DNA of 64,000 nucleotides from Aquimarina amphilecti. GTDB lineage: Bacteria > Bacteroidota > Bacteroidia > Flavobacteriales > Flavobacteriaceae. Position 1 is the first letter of the stretch, and the number at the start of each line of letters is the position of its first letter. The notes below the pieces were generated by a model. That model was not told where the DNA came from and searched no databases. It saw only the letters and a program-made list of their open reading frames with translations. The DNA lies in contig NZ_FOAB01000011.1 of NCBI RefSeq assembly GCF_900109375.1, forward strand, positions 1 to 64,000, given 5' to 3'. The position numbers and the translations under genes are program-made. This document shows, in pieces, positions 24,939 to 34,632 of this stretch.

Positions 24939-25501
24939 TGTGTTGCTTCTTTATATTGTTTTGGTGTATTTATATTTTTTATAAAAGGAGCTATGCTTTC
25001 TTCAATAGGAATGCTTTTTACCTTTAATGCAGATAATGTTTGTTTTAAACTTAAGCGTTTTGTGTTTATACTTTCAAGAAAAGTATTAATGACAGATTTG
25101 TTGTATAAAGTGATCAATGGTATATCTTGAAAAGTAATTACATCAAAATTAGATTCATATGAGGCAATAAGTTTATTAAAAACTAAGGAATCAATTAAGG
25201 GGACATCACAACTAAGTACTAAGTTGTGTGCTGTTTTGGTGTGTTTTAGACCAGTATATATGCCTCCTACAGGCCCCAAATTAGGAATAACATCACTAAT
25301 ACAAGGATATCCAAAAATTGTATACTCTGGATTGTTAGTTATGATTAGAATTCTGTCCGTAATTGATTCAATTGCCTTAATAATATGATATATAAAAGGT
25401 TTGCCTCTATGCAACTTTAAGCCTTTGTCTTGTCCCATTCTACTGCTTTTACCACCGGCTAGTATGATTCCTGTTATGTCCAGATCTTTCGTAGAACTCA
25501 T
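24929..25501 (-). CDS. mobA: Molybdenum cofactor guanylyltransferase MobA
   Basis: 190 residues from the ATG at 25501, which overlaps the stop of the ModE-like gene as ATGA. A longer frame reaching 25543 would begin inside that gene and is less likely. The nucleotidyltransferase motif is GIILAGGKSSRMGQDKGL near the N-terminus; SCDVPLIDSLVF carries the metal-binding Asp. The enzyme attaches GMP to Moco to make the bis-MGD cofactor used by DMSO-reductase-family enzymes such as the nitrate reductase at 10065. Confidence 0.92.
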   Translation of the reverse strand: MSSTKDLDITGIILAGGKSSRMGQDKGLKLHRGKPFIYHIIKAIESITDRILIITNNPEYTIFGYPCISDVIPNLGPVGGIYTGLKHTKTAHNLVLSCDVPLIDSLVFNKLIASYESNFDVITFQDIPLITLYNKSVINTFLESINTKRLSLKQTLSALKVKSIPIEESIAPFIKNINTPKQYKEATQWN

Positions 25502-25830
25502 AACTGTAATTCTTTTAGTTGCTGATCTAAGAAATCCCAGCAATTTTTGTTAATATTTTCGAATGCAGAAATCATTTTTAGCCCATATTCAGTGATTTTG
25601 GTACCGCCACCGCCGCTTCCACCAGTATTGGTAATAACGACTGGAATTGAAGCGTTTTTATTGATAGAATCGACTAAATTCCAAGCTTTCTTGTAAGACA
25701 TTCCAAGAGATTTAGCAGCTTTCGATAGAGATCCTTCTAGTTCTATGGCTTTTAGGATTTTAATTCTTCCTTCTCCTAAAAAGACACCTTTATCTCCTTC
25801 TATCCATATCCTGCTTTTTATTTGGTACAT
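25498..25830 (-). CDS. ModE-like winged-helix regulator, DNA-binding domain only
   Basis: 110 residues from the ATG at 25830; an upstream TTG at 25851 is possible but not needed. It matches the N-terminal DNA-binding domain of ModE: GEGRIKILKAIELEGSLSKA, AKSLGMSYKKAWNLVDSINK, then a Gly-rich wing (NTGGSGGGGTKITEYG). The C-terminal molbindin domains that bind molybdate in ModE are missing, so it may act without direct molybdate sensing. It lies inside the Moco operon, overlapping mobA by 4 bases, and probably regulates molybdenum genes. Confidence 0.88.
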   Translation of the reverse strand: MYQIKSRIWIEGDKGVFLGEGRIKILKAIELEGSLSKAAKSLGMSYKKAWNLVDSINKNASIPVVITNTGGSGGGGTKITEYGLKMISAFENINKNCWDFLDQQLKELQL

Positions 25831-25970
25831 GTTGGGCGTTGTTTCCTGCAAGATATAACGAAAAAAATGAAGAATAGACTCTTTCAGAAATTTTTATGAT
25901 TTCCTCAAAATTGTATGATTTTGGTCAAGTAAACCGAAATTTAAGTAGGATTTTTAGAAAAAATATAAAA

Positions 25971-27149
25971 TTATTGCGGTAACAAAATGGTCTCTACTAA
26001 AGAATTTTTGTCAATTTGATTAATGTTTTCAGGTATAAAAACCAGAGCATCCGCTACAGCATAAGAGTATAGCATTGCAGAACTTTGGCCTTCTAGAACT
26101 TCTACGCTTTCTTCGGAAGTTTTAGCTTTCAAGAATTGTGCTCGATCTCCTTTTTTGACAAAATCCTCTGTTAAAGATTTCATAGTCCTTTTAAGACCAA
26201 GAGAAGTTATAGTACCCATCATTTTTTGTATAACCGGAATTACATAAATATAATAGCAAGTCAGAGAAGATGCTGGATTTCCAGGTAATGCGAAAATTAA
26301 GGTTTTGTTGTTTCTTCCAAAAAACAAAGGCTTACCAGGCTTTTGTTTAATTTTATAGAATAACTCTTCGGTGCGAAGCTCTGATAAAGCTTCTTTTACA
26401 AAATCGTAATCGCCCACAGAAATTCCACCACTAATTAATACTAAATCATTGTTTATGATGGCTTGTCGGATAGTTTCTTTAGTACTTTCATATTCATCTT
26501 GTACGATGTATTTATTAATCTTTTTAATTTTAGATTGTTCGAGTACTGATTGTAATTGTAAGGAGTTACTCTCGTAAATTTTTCCTTCTTGCAGTTTTTG
26601 CCCTGGAGGTATTAATTCGTTACCAGTGGTTATTATAGCAACGCTTGGAGGAGTAAAAACTTGGACTTCATTAACTCCTAATCCCGATAAAAAACCAATA
26701 CCTGCAGGCGATAATTTCGTTCCTTTAGCTAATGCGATGTCCCCTTTTTTTATCTGTTCTCCAATAGCTCTAATATTTTGATTTTTATTTACTTCTCCAT
26801 GTACTGTAATGATATCTTCTGATCTTATCACTTTTTCTTGAATTACTACAGTATTTGCATTATTCGGAACTCTGGCTCCAGTAAAAATACGAACTCCTTG
26901 TCCTGGTAATAAACTATAGTCATCTGGATCTCCGGCTTTTACTTCTCCAATAATTTGATAGGTATTTTTATCGTGGAGTAATAATGCATATCCATCCATT
27001 GCTGATTGACGGAATGGTGGCATATGTATTGAAGAGTCAATATTTTTACTAAGAACTAATCCATTAGTACCTTTTAATGGAACTGTTTTTACTTTAGGAG
27101 TATATGATACTTCTGAAATTATGGATAGTGCTTTTGATACAGAAATCAT
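25971..27149 (-). CDS. moeA: Molybdopterin molybdenumtransferase MoeA
   Basis: A 392-residue enzyme that inserts molybdenum into adenylated molybdopterin. Visible blocks are MPPFRQSAMDGYALL near 43-57, GVRIFTGARVPNNANTVVIQ, the phosphate-loop region SVAIITTGNELIPPG near 170-185, ISGGISVGDYDFVKEAL, KQKPGKPLFFGR and IFALPGNPASSLTCYYIYV. It is the first gene of the minus-strand Moco operon, preceded by only about 60 bases before a terminator of the neighbouring gene. A 140-base gap separates it from the ModE-like gene. Confidence 0.94.
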   Translation of the reverse strand: MISVSKALSIISEVSYTPKVKTVPLKGTNGLVLSKNIDSSIHMPPFRQSAMDGYALLLHDKNTYQIIGEVKAGDPDDYSLLPGQGVRIFTGARVPNNANTVVIQEKVIRSEDIITVHGEVNKNQNIRAIGEQIKKGDIALAKGTKLSPAGIGFLSGLGVNEVQVFTPPSVAIITTGNELIPPGQKLQEGKIYESNSLQLQSVLEQSKIKKINKYIVQDEYESTKETIRQAIINNDLVLISGGISVGDYDFVKEALSELRTEELFYKIKQKPGKPLFFGRNNKTLIFALPGNPASSLTCYYIYVIPVIQKMMGTITSLGLKRTMKSLTEDFVKKGDRAQFLKAKTSEESVEVLEGQSSAMLYSYAVADALVFIPENINQIDKNSLVETILLPQ

Positions 27150-27212
27150 TCGGAATTGTTTTATATCAAAAATATTGCTTTGTTAGGAGGTAACCTAAAT
27201 TTTATAGCGCAT

Positions 27213-27242
27213 AAAAAAAGCACGACAATTAAATTGCCGTGC
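27213..27242 (-). terminator. Terminator of the secreted protein gene before moeA
   Basis: On the minus strand GCACGGCAAT (27242-27233) pairs with ATTGTCGTGC (27229-27220), with one G-U pair, and is followed by a T-run (AAAAAAA at 27213-27219 on the + strand). Confidence 0.8.
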
Positions 27243-27272
27243 TATCATAAAACCTTACTTTTTATGATTGAT

Positions 27273-27806
27273 TTAACCTTTAAAAACGATTTTTTTCAAT
27301 TTGTAACCTTCAATTTTGATGAAGTATGTTTTTGGATCTCTGTAATTGTGAATGTAGTCATCAATTATACCGTGGTCTAATAATCTACCTGTTAAAGTGT
27401 AAAGACTATAATTAAGACCTTGGGGCACATCCTTAATATTTTTAAATGTTTCTAGACCAGTACTCTGCTGACACGTAGAATCTGCTAGAAATCTATCAAT
27501 AAAGGTAACTCTTCCTTTTTTCTCACCTTCTAGGGTAACGGTAGCCGATTCATCTACATCAAGAATTCCGTTTCCAGAAATATCGCCTAAGATTACTAGA
27601 CAGGCATTTCTAATTTTAATTCTCGCTCCGTTTTCGATATGTAAACTTTCGGTGATAAAAATGACTCCTTCTTCGGTGTTCTCATCTAAACCGTTAATTA
27701 TTGTGTTTTCAGTCACAGACATTAACTTATAGGAAATGTCAATTTTTACGTTTGCAAATGCTACACTTGCAAAAAGTAATGTTAATAGGGGTAATAATTT
27801 TTTCAT
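27273..27806 (-). CDS. Small secreted protein with T9SS-like C-terminus
   Basis: A 177-residue protein with a clear signal peptide (KKLLPLLTLLFASVAFA). A beta-rich middle (HIENGARIKIRNACLVILG, DISGNGILDVDESATVTLEG) resembles a short beta-helix or sandwich. The last 45 residues (LYTLTGRLLDHGIIDDYIHN, then YFIKIEGYKLKKIVF) have the pattern of the type A sorting domain of the type IX secretion system, where 'VYDLxGRxV...YFVKI...KKIV' is typical. I infer surface delivery. No catalytic motif is recognised. Confidence 0.7.
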   Translation of the reverse strand: MKKLLPLLTLLFASVAFANVKIDISYKLMSVTENTIINGLDENTEEGVIFITESLHIENGARIKIRNACLVILGDISGNGILDVDESATVTLEGEKKGRVTFIDRFLADSTCQQSTGLETFKNIKDVPQGLNYSLYTLTGRLLDHGIIDDYIHNYRDPKTYFIKIEGYKLKKIVFKG

Positions 27807-28106
27807 AAGGTTCAGTTTTTGGGTTAAACTGCAATTAAAAAAGTAAGCTTTTTCTTACTTAAATAGTGTTTTATTCGTCGTAAAACACATAATCAACGAC
27901 AAGATACAACTTTTTATGTTAAAACCGTAATTTTTTAGATTTAAATCTTGATTTCATCACAATGAATTTTATAAATATTCTCGTTAGACCCATAAATACA
28001 GGTGTTTAGACAAATGTTAAATTTTACATTTTCATTAACAAATTGATTTCCAATTTATTGCTTTTGAGGTTTTTGAAAGAGAAATGATAAAATCTGATTT
28101 TTTCAG
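27807..28106. other. Divergent intergenic region
   Basis: 300 AT-rich bases separate the divergent secreted-protein gene and the patatin-like gene. It must contain both promoters, but I could not pick a convincing TAnnTTTG with correct spacing. No gene, repeat or stable hairpin was seen. Confidence 0.4.
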
Positions 28107-30488
28107 ATGTTATTTTTAAAATTAGTCAGTGATTTCGGAATTTTTAGTTTTAAATTTGATGTAATGATGATCAAACTATTATTATTTTTCGAAGGCTTTA
28201 ATATTTGGTTTAAAAACCTATTGCGAGAACTTTCTAATAATATTATCAGCCTTTTTTTTATAGGGTTTGTCTATTTAGCTTTGTGGCACTTTCCGCAAAC
28301 GGTGGATTTATTGCTAATCCTTAACCAAGCAGATACTTTTTTATTAGAGGTTCCTTTGTATTTTAGTTTACTTATTATTGCTGCGTTTTTAATATGGAAC
28401 GCTCCAAAGTATTTTTATTTTCATAATTATAAAGATATTACGCTTACAAATCTTATCGGATTTGTTCCTAATCAGCATTATAGGTTTCAGGATAAGAGTG
28501 AATCTGCTAGTTATAATTATATAACTAGAATTCATATGAGAAAAACTTTACCTAGAATTTTGGCAATTCTGTTACTTACAATATCAGCATTAAGTATTCT
28601 TAATGCTATGGAATTATTTGGATTAGAAAATACATATACTAGGTTTTTGAATCCAACAAATACTTTAATTCTGATTATTTTTTTACTATTACTATTATCA
28701 GAGCCTAAGTTATATAAGTTGCTGAAAGATTTTTTAAATAGAAGTGCAAAAACTAAGTTTTTTGTTTTTATAGTTTCTATCGGCTTAATGGTTTTAATTA
28801 TATCATTAGGTACATTAAACACTCAAGCAGAAAAGGATTTAGGTAATTTGTTTTTATCTAATAGTGCGTTAGTGTTATTGTTTTTTACACTATCGTTTAA
28901 TAGTTATAGGTTTTTAAAACGTTTTCCCAAAAAGCTTTTTTACACCTTAATTTTAATGTCTGGGTTTATCATGTTAACGACATTTTTATTATTTAATTTT
29001 TATCCGAGCCTAGTTACTGGTATAAACCCCTTGTCTGTTTTAATACTTTCACTCTTAAGTCTTTTTATGATCTGTTTTGTGTTGATTTTGTTAGGAAAAA
29101 AAATGCGTTTTCCTTTACTATCAATTGTAACAGTTTTCTGTATTTTTTCTGCTAAGTTTTTTTCAGATACTTCAGACCACTATCAACTTAATTTAATAGA
29201 AACACAAGTTGATAGACCATCATTAGATACTTATATATATCATTGGCTAAAGAGTAGAGAAAATATTATTAAAAATGCGGATTCATTTTTTCCGATCATT
29301 ATGGCTTCTTCCGAAGGAGGGGGGTCAAGAGCAGGGCTTTGGGCTTTTTTAGTACATAGTTATTTGTATGAAAAATCCAACGGAGATTATTTTGAAAAAC
29401 ATTTACTTTCGTTAACAGGAGCTTCTGGGGGAGGTGTTGGTAATTCAATGTTTTTTGCTGAAGCTAGAAATACAAGTTTACAAGGCAAAAAATCCAATTT
29501 TGTAATTGATAGGGACACTCAAAACACGAATCTAAATTATAAAGCTAGTAATATTTATAAGGAAAATTATTTATCAGTAGCATTACTTTCTTTATTAGGA
29601 AGAGATCTGTTTAAAGAAGTTACCAGTCTATTTAATTTTAAGAATAGAGGCCAACTATTAGAAGAGCAATGGACTCGAACTCATGAGGAATACTTTTTAG
29701 ATTCAAAAGGGAAAAGTATTATGGATAAAGAGTTTTTATCTTTTTATGCTAATATTTTGATAAGTGATACTACGGATTTTGTTTTACAGAAAACACCTCC
29801 TTTATTATTAGTAAATACAACGCATACTCAGACGGGGAATTATAATATTATAAGCCCAGTAGAGTATTCTGATGTAAGAGAATTAAGAGGAATGAATGAT
29901 TTTTTTGAAGGATTACAATCAAATTATCCTAATAATTCTATAGCTCTTTCTACTGCCATGAGGATTAATGCTAGTTTTCCTTTTATTACTCCTGTTGGAG
30001 AAGTTAGAAAAAGGATGAAAACAGAAGTATCAATGTCCGATCAATATGCAGATGCTGGATATTATGATAATATTGGAGGTAGAGTATCAATAGGTATTGA
30101 AGAAGTACTTAAAAGAGTATTAAACGATTCTTTTCCATTGTTAAAGGAAAAAGTTAGAATAAAACATCTAATTATTACTAATGAAGAAGATCGAAAAATA
30201 GCTAAAACAAGTACGCAACTTTCAGCTCCGTTGACAACCCTTAAAAATGTAAGGTATGGTCATACAAAAGAAGTAATGAAAAAATTAGGAGAAGATTATA
30301 TAATTAGTTTAAAGCAAACAGAAATTATACCTTCTTCTGTTAATCCATTAACTGGTGGTATTAAAAAAGAAGAGTTTTCTATAAAACCAGTATTACCTTT
30401 AGGTAGATATTTGTCTACTGTAGCAATTAGATCTATGGAAGCTAGATTGGATTCTGTAAGTGTGGATTTGGATTTAATTTTAGAATAA
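28107..30488 (+). CDS. Polytopic membrane protein with patatin-like phospholipase domain
   Basis: A 793-residue protein. The first 355 residues carry about eight to nine hydrophobic helices. The C-terminal soluble part (about 390-790) has patatin elements: an oxyanion-type Gly-rich loop MASSEGGGSRAGLWAF, the nucleophile elbow LTGASGGGVGNSMF (Ser in GASGG) and a likely catalytic Asp in YADAGYYDNIGG. It is probably a membrane-anchored lipid acyl hydrolase. The start is uncertain: ATGs at 28107 and 28164 both fit, the latter giving MIKLLLFFEG. The gene stands alone, and the toxin-antitoxin pair follows after 55 bases. Confidence 0.8.
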   Translation: MLFLKLVSDFGIFSFKFDVMMIKLLLFFEGFNIWFKNLLRELSNNIISLFFIGFVYLALWHFPQTVDLLLILNQADTFLLEVPLYFSLLIIAAFLIWNAPKYFYFHNYKDITLTNLIGFVPNQHYRFQDKSESASYNYITRIHMRKTLPRILAILLLTISALSILNAMELFGLENTYTRFLNPTNTLILIIFLLLLLSEPKLYKLLKDFLNRSAKTKFFVFIVSIGLMVLIISLGTLNTQAEKDLGNLFLSNSALVLLFFTLSFNSYRFLKRFPKKLFYTLILMSGFIMLTTFLLFNFYPSLVTGINPLSVLILSLLSLFMICFVLILLGKKMRFPLLSIVTVFCIFSAKFFSDTSDHYQLNLIETQVDRPSLDTYIYHWLKSRENIIKNADSFFPIIMASSEGGGSRAGLWAFLVHSYLYEKSNGDYFEKHLLSLTGASGGGVGNSMFFAEARNTSLQGKKSNFVIDRDTQNTNLNYKASNIYKENYLSVALLSLLGRDLFKEVTSLFNFKNRGQLLEEQWTRTHEEYFLDSKGKSIMDKEFLSFYANILISDTTDFVLQKTPPLLLVNTTHTQTGNYNIISPVEYSDVRELRGMNDFFEGLQSNYPNNSIALSTAMRINASFPFITPVGEVRKRMKTEVSMSDQYADAGYYDNIGGRVSIGIEEVLKRVLNDSFPLLKEKVRIKHLIITNEEDRKIAKTSTQLSAPLTTLKNVRYGHTKEVMKKLGEDYIISLKQTEIIPSSVNPLTGGIKKEEFSIKPVLPLGRYLSTVAIRSMEARLDSVSVDLDLILE

Positions 30489-30543
30489 CAAAGTCAATTG
30501 TCATTTTTTTTTGTACATTTGTCAATATTAAATTCTTTTGGTT

Positions 30544-30996
30544 ATGAGCGCAGTATCACCGTTGGATTATGATGGTTTAGAAAGTGAAGGTTTGTTAAGG
30601 TACCTCAATATTGATATTCCTTTACATAATGTGTATGATTTTATAGAGTTATCCCGTAACGGGATTGATAAAAGAGCATTGCTGCACCTTGCCAAAACAA
30701 TAGATTTTGATCAAAGCGAGTTAGCACATGTTTTACATTTATCGGAGCGGACAATACAACGTTATGAACTCAACAAAAAGTTAAGTACTGAAGCAAGCTC
30801 AAAAGCATTGCAATTAGCAAAACTTTATGCAAGAGGAGAAAATATTTTTGGTGACTTGGAGCGCTTTAAGAGATGGATGGAACATCCAAATGTTGCATTA
30901 GCTACAAAAAAACCAAAAGAACTTCTAGATACTACATTTGGGTTTCAGTTATTAAACGAAGAGTTAATTCGTATAGAGCATGGAATTTTTGCATAA
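30544..30996 (+). CDS. Xre/MbcA/ParS-type antitoxin
   Basis: 150 residues from the ATG at 30544 (an in-frame TTG lies at 30538). The N-terminal and middle part holds an Xre-like helix-turn-helix (IDFDQSELAHVLHLSERTIQ, then RYE). The C-terminal MbcA/ParS/Xre toxin-binding domain is visible as LYARGENIFGDLERFKRWME and the ending LIRIEHGIFA. It neutralises the RES-domain toxin encoded next, whose start overlaps its stop by one base (TAATG). A TACATTTG element at 30514-30521 and the repeated TTGTCA words around it suggest an autoregulated promoter. Confidence 0.9.
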   Translation: MSAVSPLDYDGLESEGLLRYLNIDIPLHNVYDFIELSRNGIDKRALLHLAKTIDFDQSELAHVLHLSERTIQRYELNKKLSTEASSKALQLAKLYARGENIFGDLERFKRWMEHPNVALATKKPKELLDTTFGFQLLNEELIRIEHGIFA

Positions 30997-31451
30997 TGTT
31001 GGTATATAGAATTGCTAAACAAAAATATATAAAAGACCTTACTGGAATTGGAGCTAAAACTGTTGGCGGTAGATGGAATCCAAAAGGAGTTGCTGTTTTA
31101 TATACAAGTACTACTGCGGCCCTTTCTGTTTTGGAGGTGCTAGCACACTTGCCAGCTGCATATTTTCCTGATAATATGGCTATTGCTACCATAGAATTGC
31201 CGGATGATCTAATTTCCACAATTGATATTAAAGAATTACCAAAAGATTGGAATAAAATACCACCGTCTACAGGAATTCAACATTTTGCTTTAAATTGGAT
31301 ATCGGAGAATATAAACTTAGGATTAAAAGTTCCTAGTATTATAGTACCAAGAGAACAGAATCTTCTTATTAATCCATTACATCCGGATTTTAATTTGGTA
31401 AAGTTAATAGAGATTGAACCTTTTAGTTTTGATACACGATTACTTAAATAA
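30996..31451 (+). CDS. RES-domain toxin
   Basis: A 151-residue RES-family toxin beginning MLVYRIAKQKYIKDLTGIGA. The conserved Arg region GGRWNPKGVAVLYTS, the LSVLEVLAH segment containing Glu, and the later IVPREQNLLINPLHPDFNLV with the conserved Asn-Pro stretch are all present, so it appears intact. Characterised RES toxins degrade NAD+ (as MbcT does by phosphorolysis) and thereby arrest growth. With the preceding Xre antitoxin it forms a complete type II module. Confidence 0.9.
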   Translation: MLVYRIAKQKYIKDLTGIGAKTVGGRWNPKGVAVLYTSTTAALSVLEVLAHLPAAYFPDNMAIATIELPDDLISTIDIKELPKDWNKIPPSTGIQHFALNWISENINLGLKVPSIIVPREQNLLINPLHPDFNLVKLIEIEPFSFDTRLLK

Positions 31452-31744
31452 ATTCGCTGTATTTAATTTTAGAAACTAATATTTACAGACTTAATTCTAA
31501 AAAATAATGGTCATTATTAATGATGTTTTGTAGCTAATTTTTTGTTAATAAGATAACACTTTTTACGGTTTAGACATTGTTAATCAATGGTTTAATGATT
31601 GTGTTTTTGTTTTCGATTAGTTAAATTTTTAAAAAGAACTTCCTGTATTTTTACAATTTGCCTAACTTGCGAGATTGGATATGAGTAACGAATCCTCAAT
31701 TTTTACGTCTTATTCCAAAGAACTAAACTTAATTTATTAATAAA

Positions 31745-33829
31745 ATGAATACAAAAATGAGAAAAGTGTATTTTTTGGCTGCATTCGTCATTGCATTTGT
31801 CAGTTGCAAGAATGAAACCAAAAAAGAGGAAGAAAAGGAAACTGAGGCTGTTGCCGAGGTTGAAAAAGTTCCCGGTATCGTTTTGGACAATATGGACCCC
31901 ACCGTTAGTCCAAAGGAAGATTTTTATAACTACATTAATGGTAGTTGGATGAAGAATACAGAAATTCCAGAAGATAGAACTAGCTGGGGTGGTTTTGGCG
32001 TATTAAGAAAATCTACTGATAATGATGTTTTGGAAATATTGGCTAAAGCAAAAAAAAGTGGGAAATATAGTGCCGATACGGATCAGGCTAAAGCTTTGGC
32101 AATTTTTGATACAAAATTGGATACTACGGCTAGAAATGCATCAGGAGTAAAGCCACTACAACCTGCATTAGACGCTATTGCATCTATAAAGAATTTGGAA
32201 GATCTTCAAACAGTATTGGCGAAAAACCCTTCGGTTTCTTCACCATTTATTGGATTAGGAGTACAGGCAGATCTTAATAATAGTGCTATGAATGCTGTAT
32301 ACCTTGGTCAAAATGGTCTTGGTTTACCTGATAGAGATTACTATTTAGATCAGGATTCAAAATCAAAAGAAATCCGTGAAGAATATAAAAAGCATATCGT
32401 AAGAATGCTTGGAATGTTAGGAGACGCTGAAGCAGATGCAAAAATTGCAGCAGATAAAATCCTAAAAATGGAAACTCAGCTTGCTGAGCCAAGGCTTAAT
32501 AAAGAAGAGAGTAGAGACGCTCGTAATTATAATAATCCAAGAACACTAGCAGAGGCAGACAAGATGTTGTCAAGTGTAGATTTAAGTAAAATGATTTCAG
32601 ATCTTGGCGTAACAAAGAAGTTTGATACGATCATAGTTGCTCATTTGAGATACACAAAGTTTTTAGATGGTTTTTTAAAAAACACATCTATAGAAGATAT
32701 CAAAACTTTAGTTAGATGGGATACATTTAATAGTGCTACAGGTCTTTTAACGACCGATATCGAAAAAGCGAACTGGGATTTTTATAGTAAATACTTAAGA
32801 GGTCAAAAGGAACAAAGACCAGCAGAAGAGCGTGCTTTGGCTACTGTTAATGGGACAGTAGGAGAAGCATTAGGACAATTATATGTTGATGAAAAGTTTC
32901 CGCCTGAAGCAAAAGAAAAGGCAGAAAAAATGATTGCTAATGTAATTACGGCTTTTAAAGGCAGAATTGAGCGATTAGATTGGATGAGTGATACGACTAA
33001 GGTTAAAGCAATAGAAAAGCTGGATAAGTTCACGGTTAAAATTGGATATCCAAACAAATGGGAAGATTATTCTCAGATGGCAGTTTCTGCAGATAAATCT
33101 TATTTTGATAATATGGCAGCTGTAAGTAAGTGGGCTCAGGATAAACAATTTGAGGATATAGGAGAACCTGTAGATAAAACTAAATGGGGAATGTCTCCAC
33201 AGACAGTGAATGCTTATTTTAACCCTCTTAATAATGAGATTGTTTTTCCTGCAGCAATATTACAACCTCCATTTTATAACTATACTGCAGATGAAGCTGT
33301 AAATTATGGTGGTATTGGAGCAGTAATAGGTCACGAAATCTCTCATGCTTTTGATGATTCTGGTGCTCGTTTTGATGCAAATGGAAATCTTTCTAACTGG
33401 TGGACAGAAGATGATCTTAAGAAATTTACTGAAAGAGGTGATGCCTTAGCTGAACAATATAGTGCTATTGAAGTTTTAGATAGTGTGTATATTAATGGTA
33501 AGTTTACTCTTGGAGAAAATATTGGAGATCTTGGAGGTGTATTAGGAGCTTATGATGGATTACAGATGCATTTAGCAGAAAATGGAAGACCTGAGGATAT
33601 TGATGGATTTACTCCAGAACAACGATTTTTTATGTCTTGGGCTACCGTTTGGAGAACGAAAGTTAGAGAAGATGCGTTAAGAACACAAATTAAAACGGAT
33701 CCACACTCTCCTGGTACTACTAGAGCAATTCAACCTTTGTTAAATGTTCAAGCATTTTATGATGCTTTTGATATTAAGCAAGGAGATAAAATGTATTTAG
33801 AACCAGAGAAACGAGTAAATATTTGGTAA
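31745..33829 (+). CDS. pepO: M13-family zinc metalloendopeptidase (PepO-like) lipoprotein
   Basis: A 694-residue lipoprotein; the lipobox is AFVSC near residue 22, followed by a Lys/Glu-rich linker. The N-terminal M13_N domain (about 50-430) contains DFYNYINGSWMKNTEIPEDR. The catalytic domain has the zinc motif VIGHEISHAFDDSG (near residue 530), the third ligand region GENIGDLGG, and the substrate-binding NAYFNPLNNEIVFPAAILQ. It is expected to cleave peptides in the periplasm or at the surface. ATG 31757 is an alternative start that begins directly with the signal peptide MRKVYFLAAF. Confidence 0.93.
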   Translation: MNTKMRKVYFLAAFVIAFVSCKNETKKEEEKETEAVAEVEKVPGIVLDNMDPTVSPKEDFYNYINGSWMKNTEIPEDRTSWGGFGVLRKSTDNDVLEILAKAKKSGKYSADTDQAKALAIFDTKLDTTARNASGVKPLQPALDAIASIKNLEDLQTVLAKNPSVSSPFIGLGVQADLNNSAMNAVYLGQNGLGLPDRDYYLDQDSKSKEIREEYKKHIVRMLGMLGDAEADAKIAADKILKMETQLAEPRLNKEESRDARNYNNPRTLAEADKMLSSVDLSKMISDLGVTKKFDTIIVAHLRYTKFLDGFLKNTSIEDIKTLVRWDTFNSATGLLTTDIEKANWDFYSKYLRGQKEQRPAEERALATVNGTVGEALGQLYVDEKFPPEAKEKAEKMIANVITAFKGRIERLDWMSDTTKVKAIEKLDKFTVKIGYPNKWEDYSQMAVSADKSYFDNMAAVSKWAQDKQFEDIGEPVDKTKWGMSPQTVNAYFNPLNNEIVFPAAILQPPFYNYTADEAVNYGGIGAVIGHEISHAFDDSGARFDANGNLSNWWTEDDLKKFTERGDALAEQYSAIEVLDSVYINGKFTLGENIGDLGGVLGAYDGLQMHLAENGRPEDIDGFTPEQRFFMSWATVWRTKVREDALRTQIKTDPHSPGTTRAIQPLLNVQAFYDAFDIKQGDKMYLEPEKRVNIW

Positions 33830-33842
33830 GCAAATAAAAAAG

Positions 33843-33873
33843 AAAAAAAAGCCCTGTTATCAGGGCTTTTTTT
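33843..33873. terminator. Bidirectional terminator between convergent genes
   Basis: AAAAAAAA, then GCCCTG (33851-33856), loop TTAT, CAGGGC (33861-33866), then TTTTTTT. The poly-A on one side and poly-T on the other serve both the M13 gene and the convergent ACT-like gene. Confidence 0.88.
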
Positions 33874-33885
33874 ATTATCAATATT

Positions 33886-34530
33886 TTAATTTTCTTTTAT
33901 TTCATTCATTAAGAGAAAGGCATCATTAACATATTCTTTTTCTAAAAAAAGAGTAAAATAATTAGAGGTTGATATGATTTCAAAAACGGGAATCCCCTCA
34001 TATGCTAAAAGCTTAAATATATAGAAATACAATCCAATGGATCTTGAGCTATCGTCGGGAAGAGCAATAGACATAGATGATAAATCATCTTTGATAGAAA
34101 TACAAGTTTCATTCTTAAAATGATTTTCAACAATTTCTTTAAGAGAAGAGGAAACAAGTATATTGCTTTCTTGAAAATTACTTGAATATGTAAAGTAAGT
34201 TTTTGATTTATCTTTTACAGTGTTTAATAAATTAGATTGACTGGTAAGAATAGTGTTAGAGTTTAAAAAAGCATATTCGGTAATCCCAGATCTTACTACA
34301 ATATCTCCTAAGCTTCCGAGATTTTCGGAATGTTTAATTCTTTTAGGATGATATCTGCGCAATGCCATGACAATAGAACCAGGTTTTACAGGTTTTCTCA
34401 TTTCTTTTTCCACTTGTGGCAATAGATCAGCGGCAAGTGAACTAAAATTAATAATATCTCTTGATAGCGCATCTTCTAAGAATGGTTGATGCCTTAATAT
34501 ATTGTGAACACAATCGGTTATAGTTTTCAT
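33886..34530 (-). CDS. ACT-like domain protein divergent from lysC
   Basis: A 214-residue cytoplasmic protein. The N-terminal 90 residues look like a small helical domain (INFSSLAADLLPQVEKEM, SIVMALRRYHPKRIK). The C-terminal part resembles aspartokinase-type ACT modules: SSMSIALPDDSSRSIGLYFY followed by IFKLLAYEGIPVFEIISTSN, then YFTLFLEKEYVNDAFLLMNE. There is no kinase domain. It is divergent from the aspartate kinase gene with about 100 bases between starts, so it may be an amino-acid-responsive regulator of that gene. Function is not known to me. Confidence 0.65.
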   Translation of the reverse strand: MKTITDCVHNILRHQPFLEDALSRDIINFSSLAADLLPQVEKEMRKPVKPGSIVMALRRYHPKRIKHSENLGSLGDIVVRSGITEYAFLNSNTILTSQSNLLNTVKDKSKTYFTYSSNFQESNILVSSSLKEIVENHFKNETCISIKDDLSSMSIALPDDSSRSIGLYFYIFKLLAYEGIPVFEIISTSNYFTLFLEKEYVNDAFLLMNEIKEN

Positions 34531-34632
34531 TTGTTAGATATTTAACATATTGTGTAAATATATACTTTTTTTATGAAAATATTTATTCTTTATTCACTAT
34601 TGTCTAATTATGCATCATAAAATGAAAGTGTT

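Noticed and set aside
27156..27380. 74-codon plus-strand frame
   Set aside because: Overlaps the terminator and the end of the secreted-protein gene on the other strand; no sensible protein features.
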